Below are positions 17,721-26,494 of a stretch of DNA of 64,000 nt, piece after piece. The notes beneath the pieces were generated by a model. That model saw nothing but the letters and a program-made list of their open reading frames with translations. It had not been told where the DNA came from and searched no databases. The position numbers and the translations under genes are program-made. The DNA comes from Acinetobacter cumulans. GTDB lineage: Bacteria > Pseudomonadota > Gammaproteobacteria > Pseudomonadales > Moraxellaceae. Numbering within the stretch: position 1 is the stretch's first letter; the number at the start of each line of letters is the position of its first letter. The stretch is from positions 186,001-250,000 of the forward strand of contig NZ_CP035934.2 in assembly GCF_003024525.3 (NCBI RefSeq), in the 5' to 3' direction.

Positions 17721-20700
17721 ATGAACTCAAAAATTAAAATGCTAAAAACAATCTATTCCCTCATTGAGAATTTTGGCCTTAGTGTACAAAAGCGAGCGCT
17801 CCATATTCATTTTTCGAATGAAACACTCAATAGCCAAGTTTTTATCCAACGTATTGATGGTGAACATCGTATTAACCAAGGCCTTAGTGCGAATTTACTT
17901 TGCCTATCTACCAATGCACAAATTCCATTAAAGCAGTTTATTGGTAGTCGTGTCGCAATAGATCAAGTGACAGACTTGGGGCAACTCTACCGAACGACGG
18001 GCGTGATTACTGCAGCCAGTCAAGGGCAGAGTGATGGGGCTCTAACGGTCTATCAGTTGACTATAGAAGATGCGACAGCTTTATGGCATAAGCGCCGTAA
18101 TAGCCGTGTGTTTATGAATAAAAGCGTACGTGACATTACGGAAATTTTGTTTAGTGAATGGCAACAAAAAAGTGCCTTATTTGCATCCAGCCTAAGTTTA
18201 AATTTAGATGGTCTTAGTCGTGAATACGCCGTACGACCTTTTAGTATGCAAGCCAATGAAAGCGATTATGCTTTTCTTACACGACTTTGGCGTAGTGAAG
18301 GCATTAATTGGCTCATTGATGAAAAAGAGCTGACAGTGCCAGTTTCTGCCAGCCCAATGCAAGCACAGGTCTTACGTTTGATCGACCATAATCAAATTTT
18401 TTCAGCTTTAGCACGCCAATCAATTCGCTTTCACCGCAGTCATGCGACAGAGCGTATGGATACGGTGACCAGTTTTGTCGCACAGCGTTATTTACAATCG
18501 ACAGCCATACAAACACAGCGTTGGCAAGCACAGTCTTTAGCACAAGATCAGAGCCATCCACTCTTGAGTGCGCATGTTTATAGTGAACAACATGACAATG
18601 AAACCCTCAGTTTAGAGCAGGCATGGACGTTGAGTTCTGCATGGACTACTGATTTAAATGGTGAAGATCAGGCCACGCAAACAAACTCAGCACAATTAGA
18701 ACAAACCAACGTACAACTGAATCAATATCAAGCATTAACGGCCAAATATTTTGTTGCGCATAGCAGTGTGCGTGATGCACAGGTGGGATATTGGTTTCGT
18801 TTAACCGATCATCCCGAAATTGATCAGCATCAGGGCTCAGATTGTGAGTTTTTAATTTTAGGCAAACAGTTTTATAACCAAAACAACTTACCTAAAGATA
18901 TCGCAATCCAGCTTGAAAGCTTATTAAGCCGTAGTCGTTGGCAAGCGAAAAATGATGAACGCCAAGCCAATGAACTGTATGTGGTGCGCCGTACGATTGC
19001 GGTCGTTCCTGAATATGATCCATTACAACACCGCCCGATGGCTTATCCACAACGTGCAAAAGTGGTTGGACCTGAAGGGGAAAGTATTCATGTTGATGCT
19101 TGGGGACGTATTAAAGTCCGTTTCAACTTTACCCGAACGGATGATCATAGTCATGACGGCGGTGCAGGCAGCAATGACAATGATACCGACTCTGCTTGGG
19201 TGGATGTATTAACGCCATGGGCGGGCGAGGGTTATGGTGCACGTTTTCACCCACGGATTGGGGAAATCGTGGTAATTGACTTTTTTGAGGGAGATGTCGA
19301 TCGGCCTTTTGTGGTTGGACGCATCCATGAAGCTGAGCGTCACCAGACCATGTTTGATGTCAAAGGTCAGCTACCAGATACCAAAAAGCTCAGTGGTATA
19401 CGTTCGCAAGAAGTGGGCGGTAGTGGCTTTAATCAACTGCGCTTTGATGACACAACTGGGCAAATTAGTACGCAGTTACAAAGTAGCCACGCAGCAACAC
19501 AGCTGAATTTAGGTAATCTGAGTCATCCTAAAGATAAAGAACAAAGCAATGGTCGTGGCGAAGGTTTTGAACTACGCACGGATGCCTTTGGTGCTGTTCG
19601 AGCGGGTCGTGGTATGTTGATTAGTACCTATGCGCAGGAAAATGCCATTGCGGACCACTTGGAAGCGGCCAAAGCGCAGACGTTGCTGAGTCAAGGTCAG
19701 GAAAGCATGAAAATGCTCAGCAGTATTGCCGTGAAGCAGCAAACAGATGCGTTGAATGTTATAGGTCGTTTGCCAAAACTGATTCAGTCCTTAGAACTTA
19801 AAAGTACTTCAGAAGCCTTAATGACAACAGTCGGTTTATTTAAAAATGACTTGGCAGAAGATCCGCTGAATGCTTTAAAAAATTGCAAAGGTTTTATTCA
19901 AGATATCGGCGCGATTACTAAAGATGTGAAAGGCACGGTAAAGCAGTTCAAAGCCTATTTTGAAGATGCTGAGGAAGCTTTTGATAATTTGAAGGGCGTG
20001 ATTGAAAAGCTTGAAGAACATGGTGCCGATCAGCTGAAGGATCGGGTCGCGCAAATTAAAAAACAGCTCAAAGATGATCCACTGAAATCGTTGAAAGAAA
20101 TTGGCAAAATTGTTGAAGACATCAAAATCAATCCAGATGAAATGATCATTGGCGGTGGCTTTGGCAAGCCAGAAATTTTTACGCCAACAAAGGCCTTAGC
20201 GCATGTGAAAGGCTTTATGGAGAGCTATAGCCAGAATTTAGAAAGTTCTTCAGACCCAAAACAGCAGGAACAGGGCAAGCTGTTTAGGCAAGCTTTAATG
20301 TTGTTGGCTTCACCCAACGGCATTGCAATGACTACACCTGAAGATATTGTCATGCAGGCTTCGCAGGATATTGCTGAGAGTGCACAAGGTTCAGTGAATG
20401 TGAGTGCACAAAAAAATATTGTGCATCATGCGCAAGATAAAATAAGCCTATTTGCGGCGCAAAAAGGCTTAAGTGCTTATGCGGCTAAGGGCAAAGTCGA
20501 GTTGCAGGCACAGGATGATGCGATTGAGGCGATAGCCCGTAAAGTGATTAAGCTTATTTCCACTGAAGATAAAATTGAATTGACCAGTCCAAAAGAAATA
20601 GTGCTGACGGCAGGCGGTTCACAGTTAAAAATTAATGGCGATGGCATATTTGCTATAACAGGCGGTAAGTTTGAGAGTAAGGCGGGACAGCATAGTTTTG

Positions 20701-20999
20701 TGGGGGGGAGTAAAGTCAGTTATGAAGTGCCTCAGCTGCCGAATGCTTCGATTTATAGTAATAGATTAGATGTGTATGACTTATTTTGGCAGAGTGATTT
20801 TAGCCAGCTTAGTTTCAAAGCTTTTATACCTGAGACGAACGCAGTGATCAGCGGTGGGATTGATGAGCATGGTCGAACTGGAAAGATTTCAACGGCTGAT
20901 CCTTCAAAGGTTCAAATCTTAGTAGGTATGGATGATGAATGGGGGTTAAGTATTGATGGTTATGATGTAGATGAACTCATTGATCAAAATAATAATTAA
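17721..20999 (+). CDS. vgrG: Type VI secretion spike protein VgrG with long helical insert
   Basis: 1092 residues. The N-terminal gp27-like part spans about 25-400, the gp5-like OB domain about 440-545 (RAKVVGPEGESIHVDAWGRIKVRF...WAGEGYGARFHPRIGEIVVIDFFEGDVDRPFVVGR), then TDAFGAVRAGRGMLIST at 620-636. A predicted helical segment (about 640-865) comes before the DUF2345-type beta-helix (about 867-1005), followed by an ~80-residue tail of unknown role. The trimer forms the spike tip of the injection machine and carries effectors. No ribosome site is obvious; ATG at 17739 is an alternative start. The next gene, 11 bases on, is its likely cargo. No other T6SS structural gene is in the window. Confidence 0.95.
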   Translation: MNSKIKMLKTIYSLIENFGLSVQKRALHIHFSNETLNSQVFIQRIDGEHRINQGLSANLLCLSTNAQIPLKQFIGSRVAIDQVTDLGQLYRTTGVITAASQGQSDGALTVYQLTIEDATALWHKRRNSRVFMNKSVRDITEILFSEWQQKSALFASSLSLNLDGLSREYAVRPFSMQANESDYAFLTRLWRSEGINWLIDEKELTVPVSASPMQAQVLRLIDHNQIFSALARQSIRFHRSHATERMDTVTSFVAQRYLQSTAIQTQRWQAQSLAQDQSHPLLSAHVYSEQHDNETLSLEQAWTLSSAWTTDLNGEDQATQTNSAQLEQTNVQLNQYQALTAKYFVAHSSVRDAQVGYWFRLTDHPEIDQHQGSDCEFLILGKQFYNQNNLPKDIAIQLESLLSRSRWQAKNDERQANELYVVRRTIAVVPEYDPLQHRPMAYPQRAKVVGPEGESIHVDAWGRIKVRFNFTRTDDHSHDGGAGSNDNDTDSAWVDVLTPWAGEGYGARFHPRIGEIVVIDFFEGDVDRPFVVGRIHEAERHQTMFDVKGQLPDTKKLSGIRSQEVGGSGFNQLRFDDTTGQISTQLQSSHAATQLNLGNLSHPKDKEQSNGRGEGFELRTDAFGAVRAGRGMLISTYAQENAIADHLEAAKAQTLLSQGQESMKMLSSIAVKQQTDALNVIGRLPKLIQSLELKSTSEALMTTVGLFKNDLAEDPLNALKNCKGFIQDIGAITKDVKGTVKQFKAYFEDAEEAFDNLKGVIEKLEEHGADQLKDRVAQIKKQLKDDPLKSLKEIGKIVEDIKINPDEMIIGGGFGKPEIFTPTKALAHVKGFMESYSQNLESSSDPKQQEQGKLFRQALMLLASPNGIAMTTPEDIVMQASQDIAESAQGSVNVSAQKNIVHHAQDKISLFAAQKGLSAYAAKGKVELQAQDDAIEAIARKVIKLISTEDKIELTSPKEIVLTAGGSQLKINGDGIFAITGGKFESKAGQHSFVGGSKVSYEVPQLPNASIYSNRLDVYDLFWQSDFSQLSFKAFIPETNAVISGGIDEHGRTGKISTADPSKVQILVGMDDEWGLSIDGYDVDELIDQNNN

Positions 21000-21010
21000 G
21001 GTATAAAAAT

Positions 21011-23242
21011 ATGTCTAATAAAGCTTTAGTAACAGTACAAATTCTAGATGCTCTTGGTAACCCAATACCTAAGATTCACTATCAAGTTAGAAATCAGAAA
21101 ACAGATCAGCATGTTGTAAAAGGTATCACTAATTCAAAGGGCTGTTTTTATGAAATTCAGCGGGACAAAGGAACGGTTTTAGATGTATATGTGAAAAATC
21201 TATTTGATGATGGTATGAAAAAAGTCAAATCTTTTACTCTGTCAAAAGATCGAATGTTAGTTAAGGTAATTAGTCCAAAATTGCTTATAGATTTAAAAAC
21301 TTTAGAAAATAATGGTAAACAAGGTGGTTATAAGCGCAAGACGCATATAGTTCAGAAAGGAGACACCTTAACTTCGATTGCACAAAAGTATCAGACTACA
21401 GTTAGGGCATTAGACGTTCTAAATAACCTTGAAAATAAAAATAAAATTAGCATAGGCCAAATTATTAAATTGCCAGTTAATACGCCAGCAACAGGCAATA
21501 AAAGCAGTCAGGATAAGAAACCGCAGCCGATTAAAAAGCAGCCAGAGAAGACCAAGTCTCAAAAATCAGCACCACCTAAACATGATGAAAAGAAAGCTAA
21601 TCAATCATCAGAATCTAAGTTAGATGATTATAAAAATAAGGCATTGGAAAAGCTTAATGAATGGTATGAGGATGGGAAAAAAGCTTTAACTGAAGCTGTT
21701 AAAATTGAAATGAAAGAGGACAGAAGTCAGGATGGAGGTACTCCCAAATCTGATACATCAAATTTATGCAAGTCATCGCCTCAATGTATTTCAAGTGGGC
21801 AAAGTGAATTAATACGGGAAATTAATATCCGTTTAGCTGGCTTTGGCGGTGCTTTACCTACTGATAAATTTACTCCTTTAACTGAAGCTTGTATCAAACA
21901 GTTTCAGAGGGATTATATGGGGGTTCCTGAAACAGGAAAGATTTGCGGAACCCTACTTTCAAGTTTAGATAAATTTCGTGATGAATATGGAATATCTAAA
22001 TTCATGGAATCTTTTAAATGTCCATGTGGAAAATGTAGTGGATTTGGAAAGGCGAGAAGTGGCACATTTACATTTGAAAGTTTTCAGAAGAATACTAATA
22101 CTTATATTAAAGTTCAAAAGACATTAACAGAACCCAAAGGTATGCATCGAAGTCTAATATGGGGGCTGAAGGCTATGGAGTTTTATTTTAGTAAGAAAGA
22201 AAATCCTAGGGGATATAAGATTTCTGGCATTTCTTCTGGTTATAGATGTGTAGATAATAATTTAAAAAACCGAAGAGCAACAGTGAATCATTTGGGAACT
22301 GCGGTAGATATTATTATACGTGATAAAAATAATCAAGCTATAGATAAGAACGAATTGGAGAACCACGTCAGAAAGGAATGGTTTTGTAAGTATCTGAATG
22401 CTGCTATGGGATGGTTACCAAATCAATTTGGTTTAGAAAAACTTTCACATGGAGCTACGAGCTGGGTACATTTGGATATTAGAGAGTTTTCAAATGAGTT
22501 TAAGGATGATAATTTTTTTTCAAGTAGTAAGGAAGTCTTAAACGGAGACTACTTAATTAATATATTTAAAAAAGATGGTAATTTAATCAAAGTGTTAGGC
22601 TGTGCCGGATTAACTTCGAATCAGGAAAATTCAAAATTGAGCGATAGCTCATTAGAAGAATTGATTAAACAATTGGGTGATGTTATTGCTCATGGAGAAG
22701 GTAACTATGAGTCCTATAATAGTGGTACAAAAAATGTTAAGGATGATAAAGTCGGATTTTCATTTCGAAATCCTCCTAAAGGAACAGTAACCTCAAAAAC
22801 TATTAATCAAATAATTGCTAACGCAAAGGAAAAAGATGGAAATAATAAAGATAGGTTATTTGCTACGGGTAAATATCAAACGACTTACTATACTTTGCAA
22901 GCTGGAATTGATAAAGGGTATTTTACTGGATCTGAGGTATATGATGTTAATATGCAAGAAAAAGTATTTCGAGAATTTCTAATTAGCAAGCGCTCGACTT
23001 TATATGAATTTGTTCGAAATGGAAAAGGTAATTTAACTGATGCTCAATATGATGCAGCGCAAGAATGGGCATCTGTAGCTGTCCCAAAAGGAAAGCCAAT
23101 AGGTAGTGGAGCTATTTCGAATGGTAAGAAATCTTACTACGAAAAAAAAGGTCAAAACTCCTCATCTGATGAATCCACAAAAAAAGTAATTGAAATCTTG
23201 GCAAAGATTCAATCGTATCATGCAAATAAAAAAAAGGTGTAA
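21011..23242 (+). CDS. T6SS effector: LysM, peptidoglycan-binding, M15 peptidase and GH104-like muramidase domains
   Basis: 743 residues. An N-terminal Ig-like or adaptor region (1-95) is followed by LysM (111-156, HIVQKGDTLTSIAQKYQTTVRALDVLN), a Lys/Pro-rich linker, a helical peptidoglycan-binding-like domain (about 263-322) and an M15-type peptidase (about 370-495) with likely zinc ligands His427 and Asp433 (NHLGTAVDI) and His487 (WVHLDIR). The C-terminal domain (556-735) has Glu563 in HGEGNYESYN and ATGKYQTT, resembling lambda endolysin. No signal peptide, as expected for VgrG cargo. It would attack both peptides and glycans of the target wall. The next gene is the likely immunity gene. 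Confidence 0.85.
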   Translation: MSNKALVTVQILDALGNPIPKIHYQVRNQKTDQHVVKGITNSKGCFYEIQRDKGTVLDVYVKNLFDDGMKKVKSFTLSKDRMLVKVISPKLLIDLKTLENNGKQGGYKRKTHIVQKGDTLTSIAQKYQTTVRALDVLNNLENKNKISIGQIIKLPVNTPATGNKSSQDKKPQPIKKQPEKTKSQKSAPPKHDEKKANQSSESKLDDYKNKALEKLNEWYEDGKKALTEAVKIEMKEDRSQDGGTPKSDTSNLCKSSPQCISSGQSELIREINIRLAGFGGALPTDKFTPLTEACIKQFQRDYMGVPETGKICGTLLSSLDKFRDEYGISKFMESFKCPCGKCSGFGKARSGTFTFESFQKNTNTYIKVQKTLTEPKGMHRSLIWGLKAMEFYFSKKENPRGYKISGISSGYRCVDNNLKNRRATVNHLGTAVDIIIRDKNNQAIDKNELENHVRKEWFCKYLNAAMGWLPNQFGLEKLSHGATSWVHLDIREFSNEFKDDNFFSSSKEVLNGDYLINIFKKDGNLIKVLGCAGLTSNQENSKLSDSSLEELIKQLGDVIAHGEGNYESYNSGTKNVKDDKVGFSFRNPPKGTVTSKTINQIIANAKEKDGNNKDRLFATGKYQTTYYTLQAGIDKGYFTGSEVYDVNMQEKVFREFLISKRSTLYEFVRNGKGNLTDAQYDAAQEWASVAVPKGKPIGSGAISNGKKSYYEKKGQNSSSDESTKKVIEILAKIQSYHANKKKV

Positions 23243-23243
23243 A

Positions 23244-24143
23244 ATGAAATTATTTAAACGTCTGAATGTCTGTATATACTCGTTATTAATAGCATCAGTT
23301 GGGGCTTTTTCAATTAGTAATGCTAATGTTATTGAAGCAAGTGATGTTCATGATTGTAAATTTGATTTTGATAGTGTGAATTTTTGTGAGAAAAAATATT
23401 TAGAATTATATAATAAAATTTTAAAAGAAAAAAAATCCAATTTTTATAATAATAAATATGTTGATAGTTTTAAATATAATGGAAATTCTTATTTTTTTGT
23501 TATTGAATTGAGTAAAAGTAAGGTGTATACATTACCAGTTTCAGTAACATCATTGAAGAGTATAAAAAATGTGGATTTTGAAAATAATAATAATGTACTT
23601 TGTTTGAGTGGAAATGTTAACCAATTTCAAAACTCATATAGAAAATCTAAAGTATGTTATCAATATGAAAATGGTGATTTTAAATTAAAATCTACGGAGC
23701 TTCTAGATGGGGTTTCTTCAAAAAATAAAAATACAGATGTTAAAGAAATAATATTGCCAACATCTTCAGATTATTTTATAAATTGTTCGAAAATGAACTC
23801 AACAAGTAAATGTGAAAAGCTGAGTTCTATTGAAAATCACGTTTATATGCTAAATGATATAAAAAGTATGTCACCTGAAATTGTAGGGATTTTTAATAAC
23901 CAAAAAATTAAAAACTTGAATTTAGATGGAATTAAGTTTCTTCCAAGTGTTGGTGGTTCTCAATACATCATTGGTGAAAAATACCAAGATACAGACAATG
24001 ATTCCAATACATTTTTTTATTTATTAAAAATTAAACCAAATGTTGATGTTAAAAACATAGGTAGTTTTTATTCAATCGATAAAAATTTTAATTTGTTTTA
24101 TAAAGATGAATCTGGAAACAATAAGAATTTAAAACTGGATTAG
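23244..24143 (+). CDS. Putative periplasmic immunity protein to the T6SS effector
   Basis: 299 residues from the ATG at 23244 (AAAGGTGT before it), one base after the effector stop; a longer frame from a TTG at 23190 overlaps the effector and is unlikely. A signal peptide (about 1-28) sends it to the periplasm, where the effector acts. The mature protein is Lys/Asn-rich with six cysteines (DC, NFC, LC, VC, NC, KC contexts) that match, in order, those of the protein at 25566, so three disulfides are likely. AT content is much higher than in flanking genes, typical of exchanged toxin-immunity DNA. Confidence 0.75.
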   Translation: MKLFKRLNVCIYSLLIASVGAFSISNANVIEASDVHDCKFDFDSVNFCEKKYLELYNKILKEKKSNFYNNKYVDSFKYNGNSYFFVIELSKSKVYTLPVSVTSLKSIKNVDFENNNNVLCLSGNVNQFQNSYRKSKVCYQYENGDFKLKSTELLDGVSSKNKNTDVKEIILPTSSDYFINCSKMNSTSKCEKLSSIENHVYMLNDIKSMSPEIVGIFNNQKIKNLNLDGIKFLPSVGGSQYIIGEKYQDTDNDSNTFFYLLKIKPNVDVKNIGSFYSIDKNFNLFYKDESGNNKNLKLD

Positions 24144-24188
24144 CTAAATAGTAAAAAATTTATTGTAAATACTTTGGTAGGGAATTTA

Positions 24189-24239
24189 ATGTGTTTTGGT
24201 AGTAGTGATAAACCCCACTGGTTTCATGATGGGTATTAA
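24189..24239 (+). pseudogene. 16-codon reading frame between immunity genes, possible remnant
   Basis: ATG-TGT-TTT... encodes a 16-residue peptide rich in His, Trp and Gly (ending HWFHDGY). It has a GGGAAT sequence shortly before the start. It may be the tail of an effector or a leftover of recombination. Nothing shows that it is expressed. Confidence 0.25.
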
Positions 24240-24242
24240 ATT

Positions 24243-24870
24243 GTGAATAAATTATTTATATATATCCTTATTGTTTTTTTATTTCATGCAGCTCAAATAA
24301 AGATGCAAAAGTTATTTAATCTGAGCAAAAAACAGATGTTTCTAATCAGCATTTAAAATATAAAAGCAAATTGAATTATGATGTTGGTCGGGTTTAGTCC
24401 TTAGATTTTAGTTGTATTGCTAGTAATCAGCCGATAAATAACGCAAGTCCGGTGTTGGTTAAATTTGAATTGGATGATGAAAATGGACATGTTAAAAATA
24501 TTGTGTATGAGAAAGTAAAAATAAACTTATCACCTAATGACGAATGTATAAAAGCTATGAATAGATCATCATTAGAAAGAATTTTTTCTTATTTTTATGG
24601 TTTAGATGAGAAACCTGATTCTGGTGTTGTAGATTATTTTGTTGTGGGTGAAGAAAATATTTTTTTAAAACAAAAAAAGGAAAAATTGTAGCATTAGATT
24701 TAAATCAAGATGGTAAGGAAGATTTTATTGATATGTGTTATTCATTAGAAGGTTCTCATTTTAATATTTGGGATTCACCAAATAAAAAATTAAAAATTTT
24801 TCATGATGCCATATATTTAGATTTTGACACTATTAATAATTGTCATGATCAAGATTATTCAAAGCCTTAG
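24243..24870 (+). pseudogene. Decayed lipoprotein gene, probable second immunity gene
   Basis: The remains of a ~200-residue lipoprotein can be read by switching frames: a signal peptide from a GTG start, a one-base loss in a T run near 24270-24280, then a lipobox-like FISC followed by SSNKDAKV, a stop (TAA), a second stop (TAG) after NYDVGRV, then an open piece (24452-24691), another frameshift in an A run near 24670, and the end with ALDLNQDGKEDFIDMC to a stop at 24870. Four independent lesions show it is dead. Position and AT richness suggest an old immunity gene unrelated to the six-cysteine family. Confidence 0.7.
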
Positions 24871-24890
24871 GTTGCTAAGTTTATGAAGAA

Positions 24891-24910
24891 AAGCCGACTT
24901 TCGTCGGCTT
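24891..24910. terminator. Terminator hairpin, first copy
   Basis: Arms AAGCCGAC and GTCGGCTT around TTTC. The same hairpin occurs at 26467-26488 beside the intact DyP gene, so it is part of the duplicated block. Confidence 0.75.
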
Positions 24911-24913
24911 CAT

Positions 24914-25074
24914 TTAATCACCCTTCCAACACTTTTTCCAGCAAATCTTCACTCGGCGCAAAGTAATACGCGCCATCCATAGGTGTAACAAAGTGAAGTA
25001 AACGGTCTTGAATACCATCGCCGCTGGTGCCAAACATACGTCTTAACATACAGCTGATAATTTTTAAAATCATT
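24914..25074 (-). pseudogene. 3' fragment of a DyP peroxidase gene (diverged duplicate)
   Basis: About 160 bases match, with roughly 20 substitutions by eye, the 3' end of the intact peroxidase gene at 26495-26655, in the same orientation and next to the same terminator hairpin. The match stops abruptly at AAATCATT. Because the copies differ at many, mostly silent-looking positions, the fragment probably came from another strain rather than from a recent local duplication. Confidence 0.85.
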
Positions 25075-25143
25075 TGTCAGTTAGTGATGTAGATACAAAT
25101 AATCTAGTAGATGTAGGTGATGCTATATTTACTATGCTGACAT
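25075..25143 (+). pseudogene. Open fragment upstream of the orphan effector tail
   Basis: From the recombination edge one frame reads on as SVSDVDTNNLVDVGDAIFTM and ends in a stop at about 25162, overlapping the next frame. It reads like real protein sequence cut at its 5' side, so it is likely a piece of a former effector gene. I do not recognise the family. Confidence 0.4.
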
Positions 25144-25557
25144 ATGACAAAAATACATAAAGGAAAAATTGGTAAACCAGTTAATCTATATTTGGATGGA
25201 AATCAAAGTGCAGAGCAAAGTATTATTAGAGAAAATAATAAGCAGATAATTTCAATTAAGGCTGAAAAGCCGATATTAGAAGTCAGTGGATTCCAATGGT
25301 GGAGCAGGTTTATGCCAAGCGAAAGTTTATATGAATTTGTTCGAAATGGAAAAGGTAATTTAACTGATGCTCAATATGATGCAGCGCAAGAATGGGCTTC
25401 AATAGCTTTACCTAAAGGTAGTAAGAATAAATTTGGCGTTATTTCTGATGGTTCGGTAGGCTATCACCAATCTGGTACAAATAGAGCTAATTCACATTCA
25501 ACAGCTAAGGTAAAAGAAATTTTTGAAAAAATTAAAGCATATCATTCATCAAAATAG
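25144..25557 (+). pseudogene. Orphan T6SS effector C-terminal tail
   Basis: 137 codons. Residues from about 62 onward repeat the C-terminus of the effector at 21011 (LYEFVRNGKGNLTDAQYDAA), including a 72-base stretch identical in DNA, then diverge moderately to a similar end (EKIKAYHSSK against AKIQSYHANK). The first ~60 residues are unrelated to the full effector and may come from another family. The tail lacks the catalytic Glu of the muramidase domain, so it is not an active enzyme. It may be silent DNA that can recombine into the full gene. The next gene starts 8 bases later. Confidence 0.7.
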
Positions 25558-25565
25558 GTTTAAAA

Positions 25566-26456
25566 ATGAAATTAACCAAATTGTTCCTTTTCTTAATTTT
25601 TGGATTATTAAATTCTAGTTTTTCTTATTCGAGAGAGGAATCATCATTTATTAAAGATAGTCTAAAATCTGATAATGTTAGTTCATGTAATGTAGAAAAA
25701 ATTAAAGTAAACTTTTGTACTAATGAAAAAATAAAAATTTATAATCAAAAAATGGCAAGCACAGCTAATTTTTCAAATGACAAAATACTTATAATATTAA
25801 ATGAAGATAGATATACCGGTAAAGGTGATAGTAGAAATGTAAAAGCAATTGTTGTCATAGATTCATCAAAAGGAAAAATATACCCTTTGCAACAAATCGT
25901 TGGTAATTTTGTGGATTCTAGATTGGAAGTTTTAATTAATGAAAATCCTGAAATTAAGTTCTCTAAATCCTCAAATGAAGTTTGTATTTCTGGAACTACT
26001 TATGCTAGTGATGATAATAATATAAATGTTGAAAATGAATGTTATATATTCAAAAATGATAGTTTTAAAAAAATAAAAACAGATCCTGAAATTATAGGTA
26101 GTGAAAAAAATACAGTATCAAAAAAATATGATTCTGATGTGCATTTGAAATGTATTTCAAAAAAGACAAAAGAGTGCTCTGGTCTAAATTTAATAGAAAC
26201 AAAAGAACTGTTTAAAAAGTATGACTTCGTAAACCTATCAGATGGACCAAGTATAGTTCTAGATAGAGGTCGATTTCAATTAATAATTTCACCTTTTGAA
26301 GATGAAAGTGGACCAAATTTAAGAGTTATGCAAGTTAAAAATAATAAGTTAGTTGATGAAAAATTTATATATTTAAACAATAGAGTAGAAATAGATAATA
26401 ATTCAATAATGACGTATTATCAAAATTCTAAAAAAATCATATATCAGTTTAAGTAG
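25566..26456 (+). CDS. Putative periplasmic immunity protein, second family member
   Basis: 296 residues with a signal peptide (about 1-22, SFSYS). Six cysteines appear in the same order and similar contexts as in the protein at 23244 (SSC, NFC, VCISG, ECY, LKC, ECSGL), and SSKGKIYPL parallels SKSKVYTLP, but overall similarity is low. It directly follows an orphan effector tail, the arrangement expected of a displaced immunity gene kept to protect against sister strains. A terminator shared with the convergent peroxidase gene follows. Confidence 0.72.
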   Translation: MKLTKLFLFLIFGLLNSSFSYSREESSFIKDSLKSDNVSSCNVEKIKVNFCTNEKIKIYNQKMASTANFSNDKILIILNEDRYTGKGDSRNVKAIVVIDSSKGKIYPLQQIVGNFVDSRLEVLINENPEIKFSKSSNEVCISGTTYASDDNNINVENECYIFKNDSFKKIKTDPEIIGSEKNTVSKKYDSDVHLKCISKKTKECSGLNLIETKELFKKYDFVNLSDGPSIVLDRGRFQLIISPFEDESGPNLRVMQVKNNKLVDEKFIYLNNRVEIDNNSIMTYYQNSKKIIYQFK

Positions 26457-26466
26457 TTTTTATATA

Positions 26467-26488
26467 AAAGCCGACTTTCGTCGGCTTT
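26467..26488. terminator. Bidirectional terminator between immunity and DyP genes
   Basis: Arms AAAGCCGAC and GTCGGCTTT around TTTC, with T-rich sequence on both outer sides. It serves the immunity gene and the convergent peroxidase gene. Confidence 0.88.
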
Positions 26489-26494
26489 ATTTAT

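Noticed and set aside
23190..23243. TTG start for the first immunity gene
   Set aside because: It overlaps the effector gene and would put charged residues before the signal peptide; the ATG at 23244 has a ribosome site.
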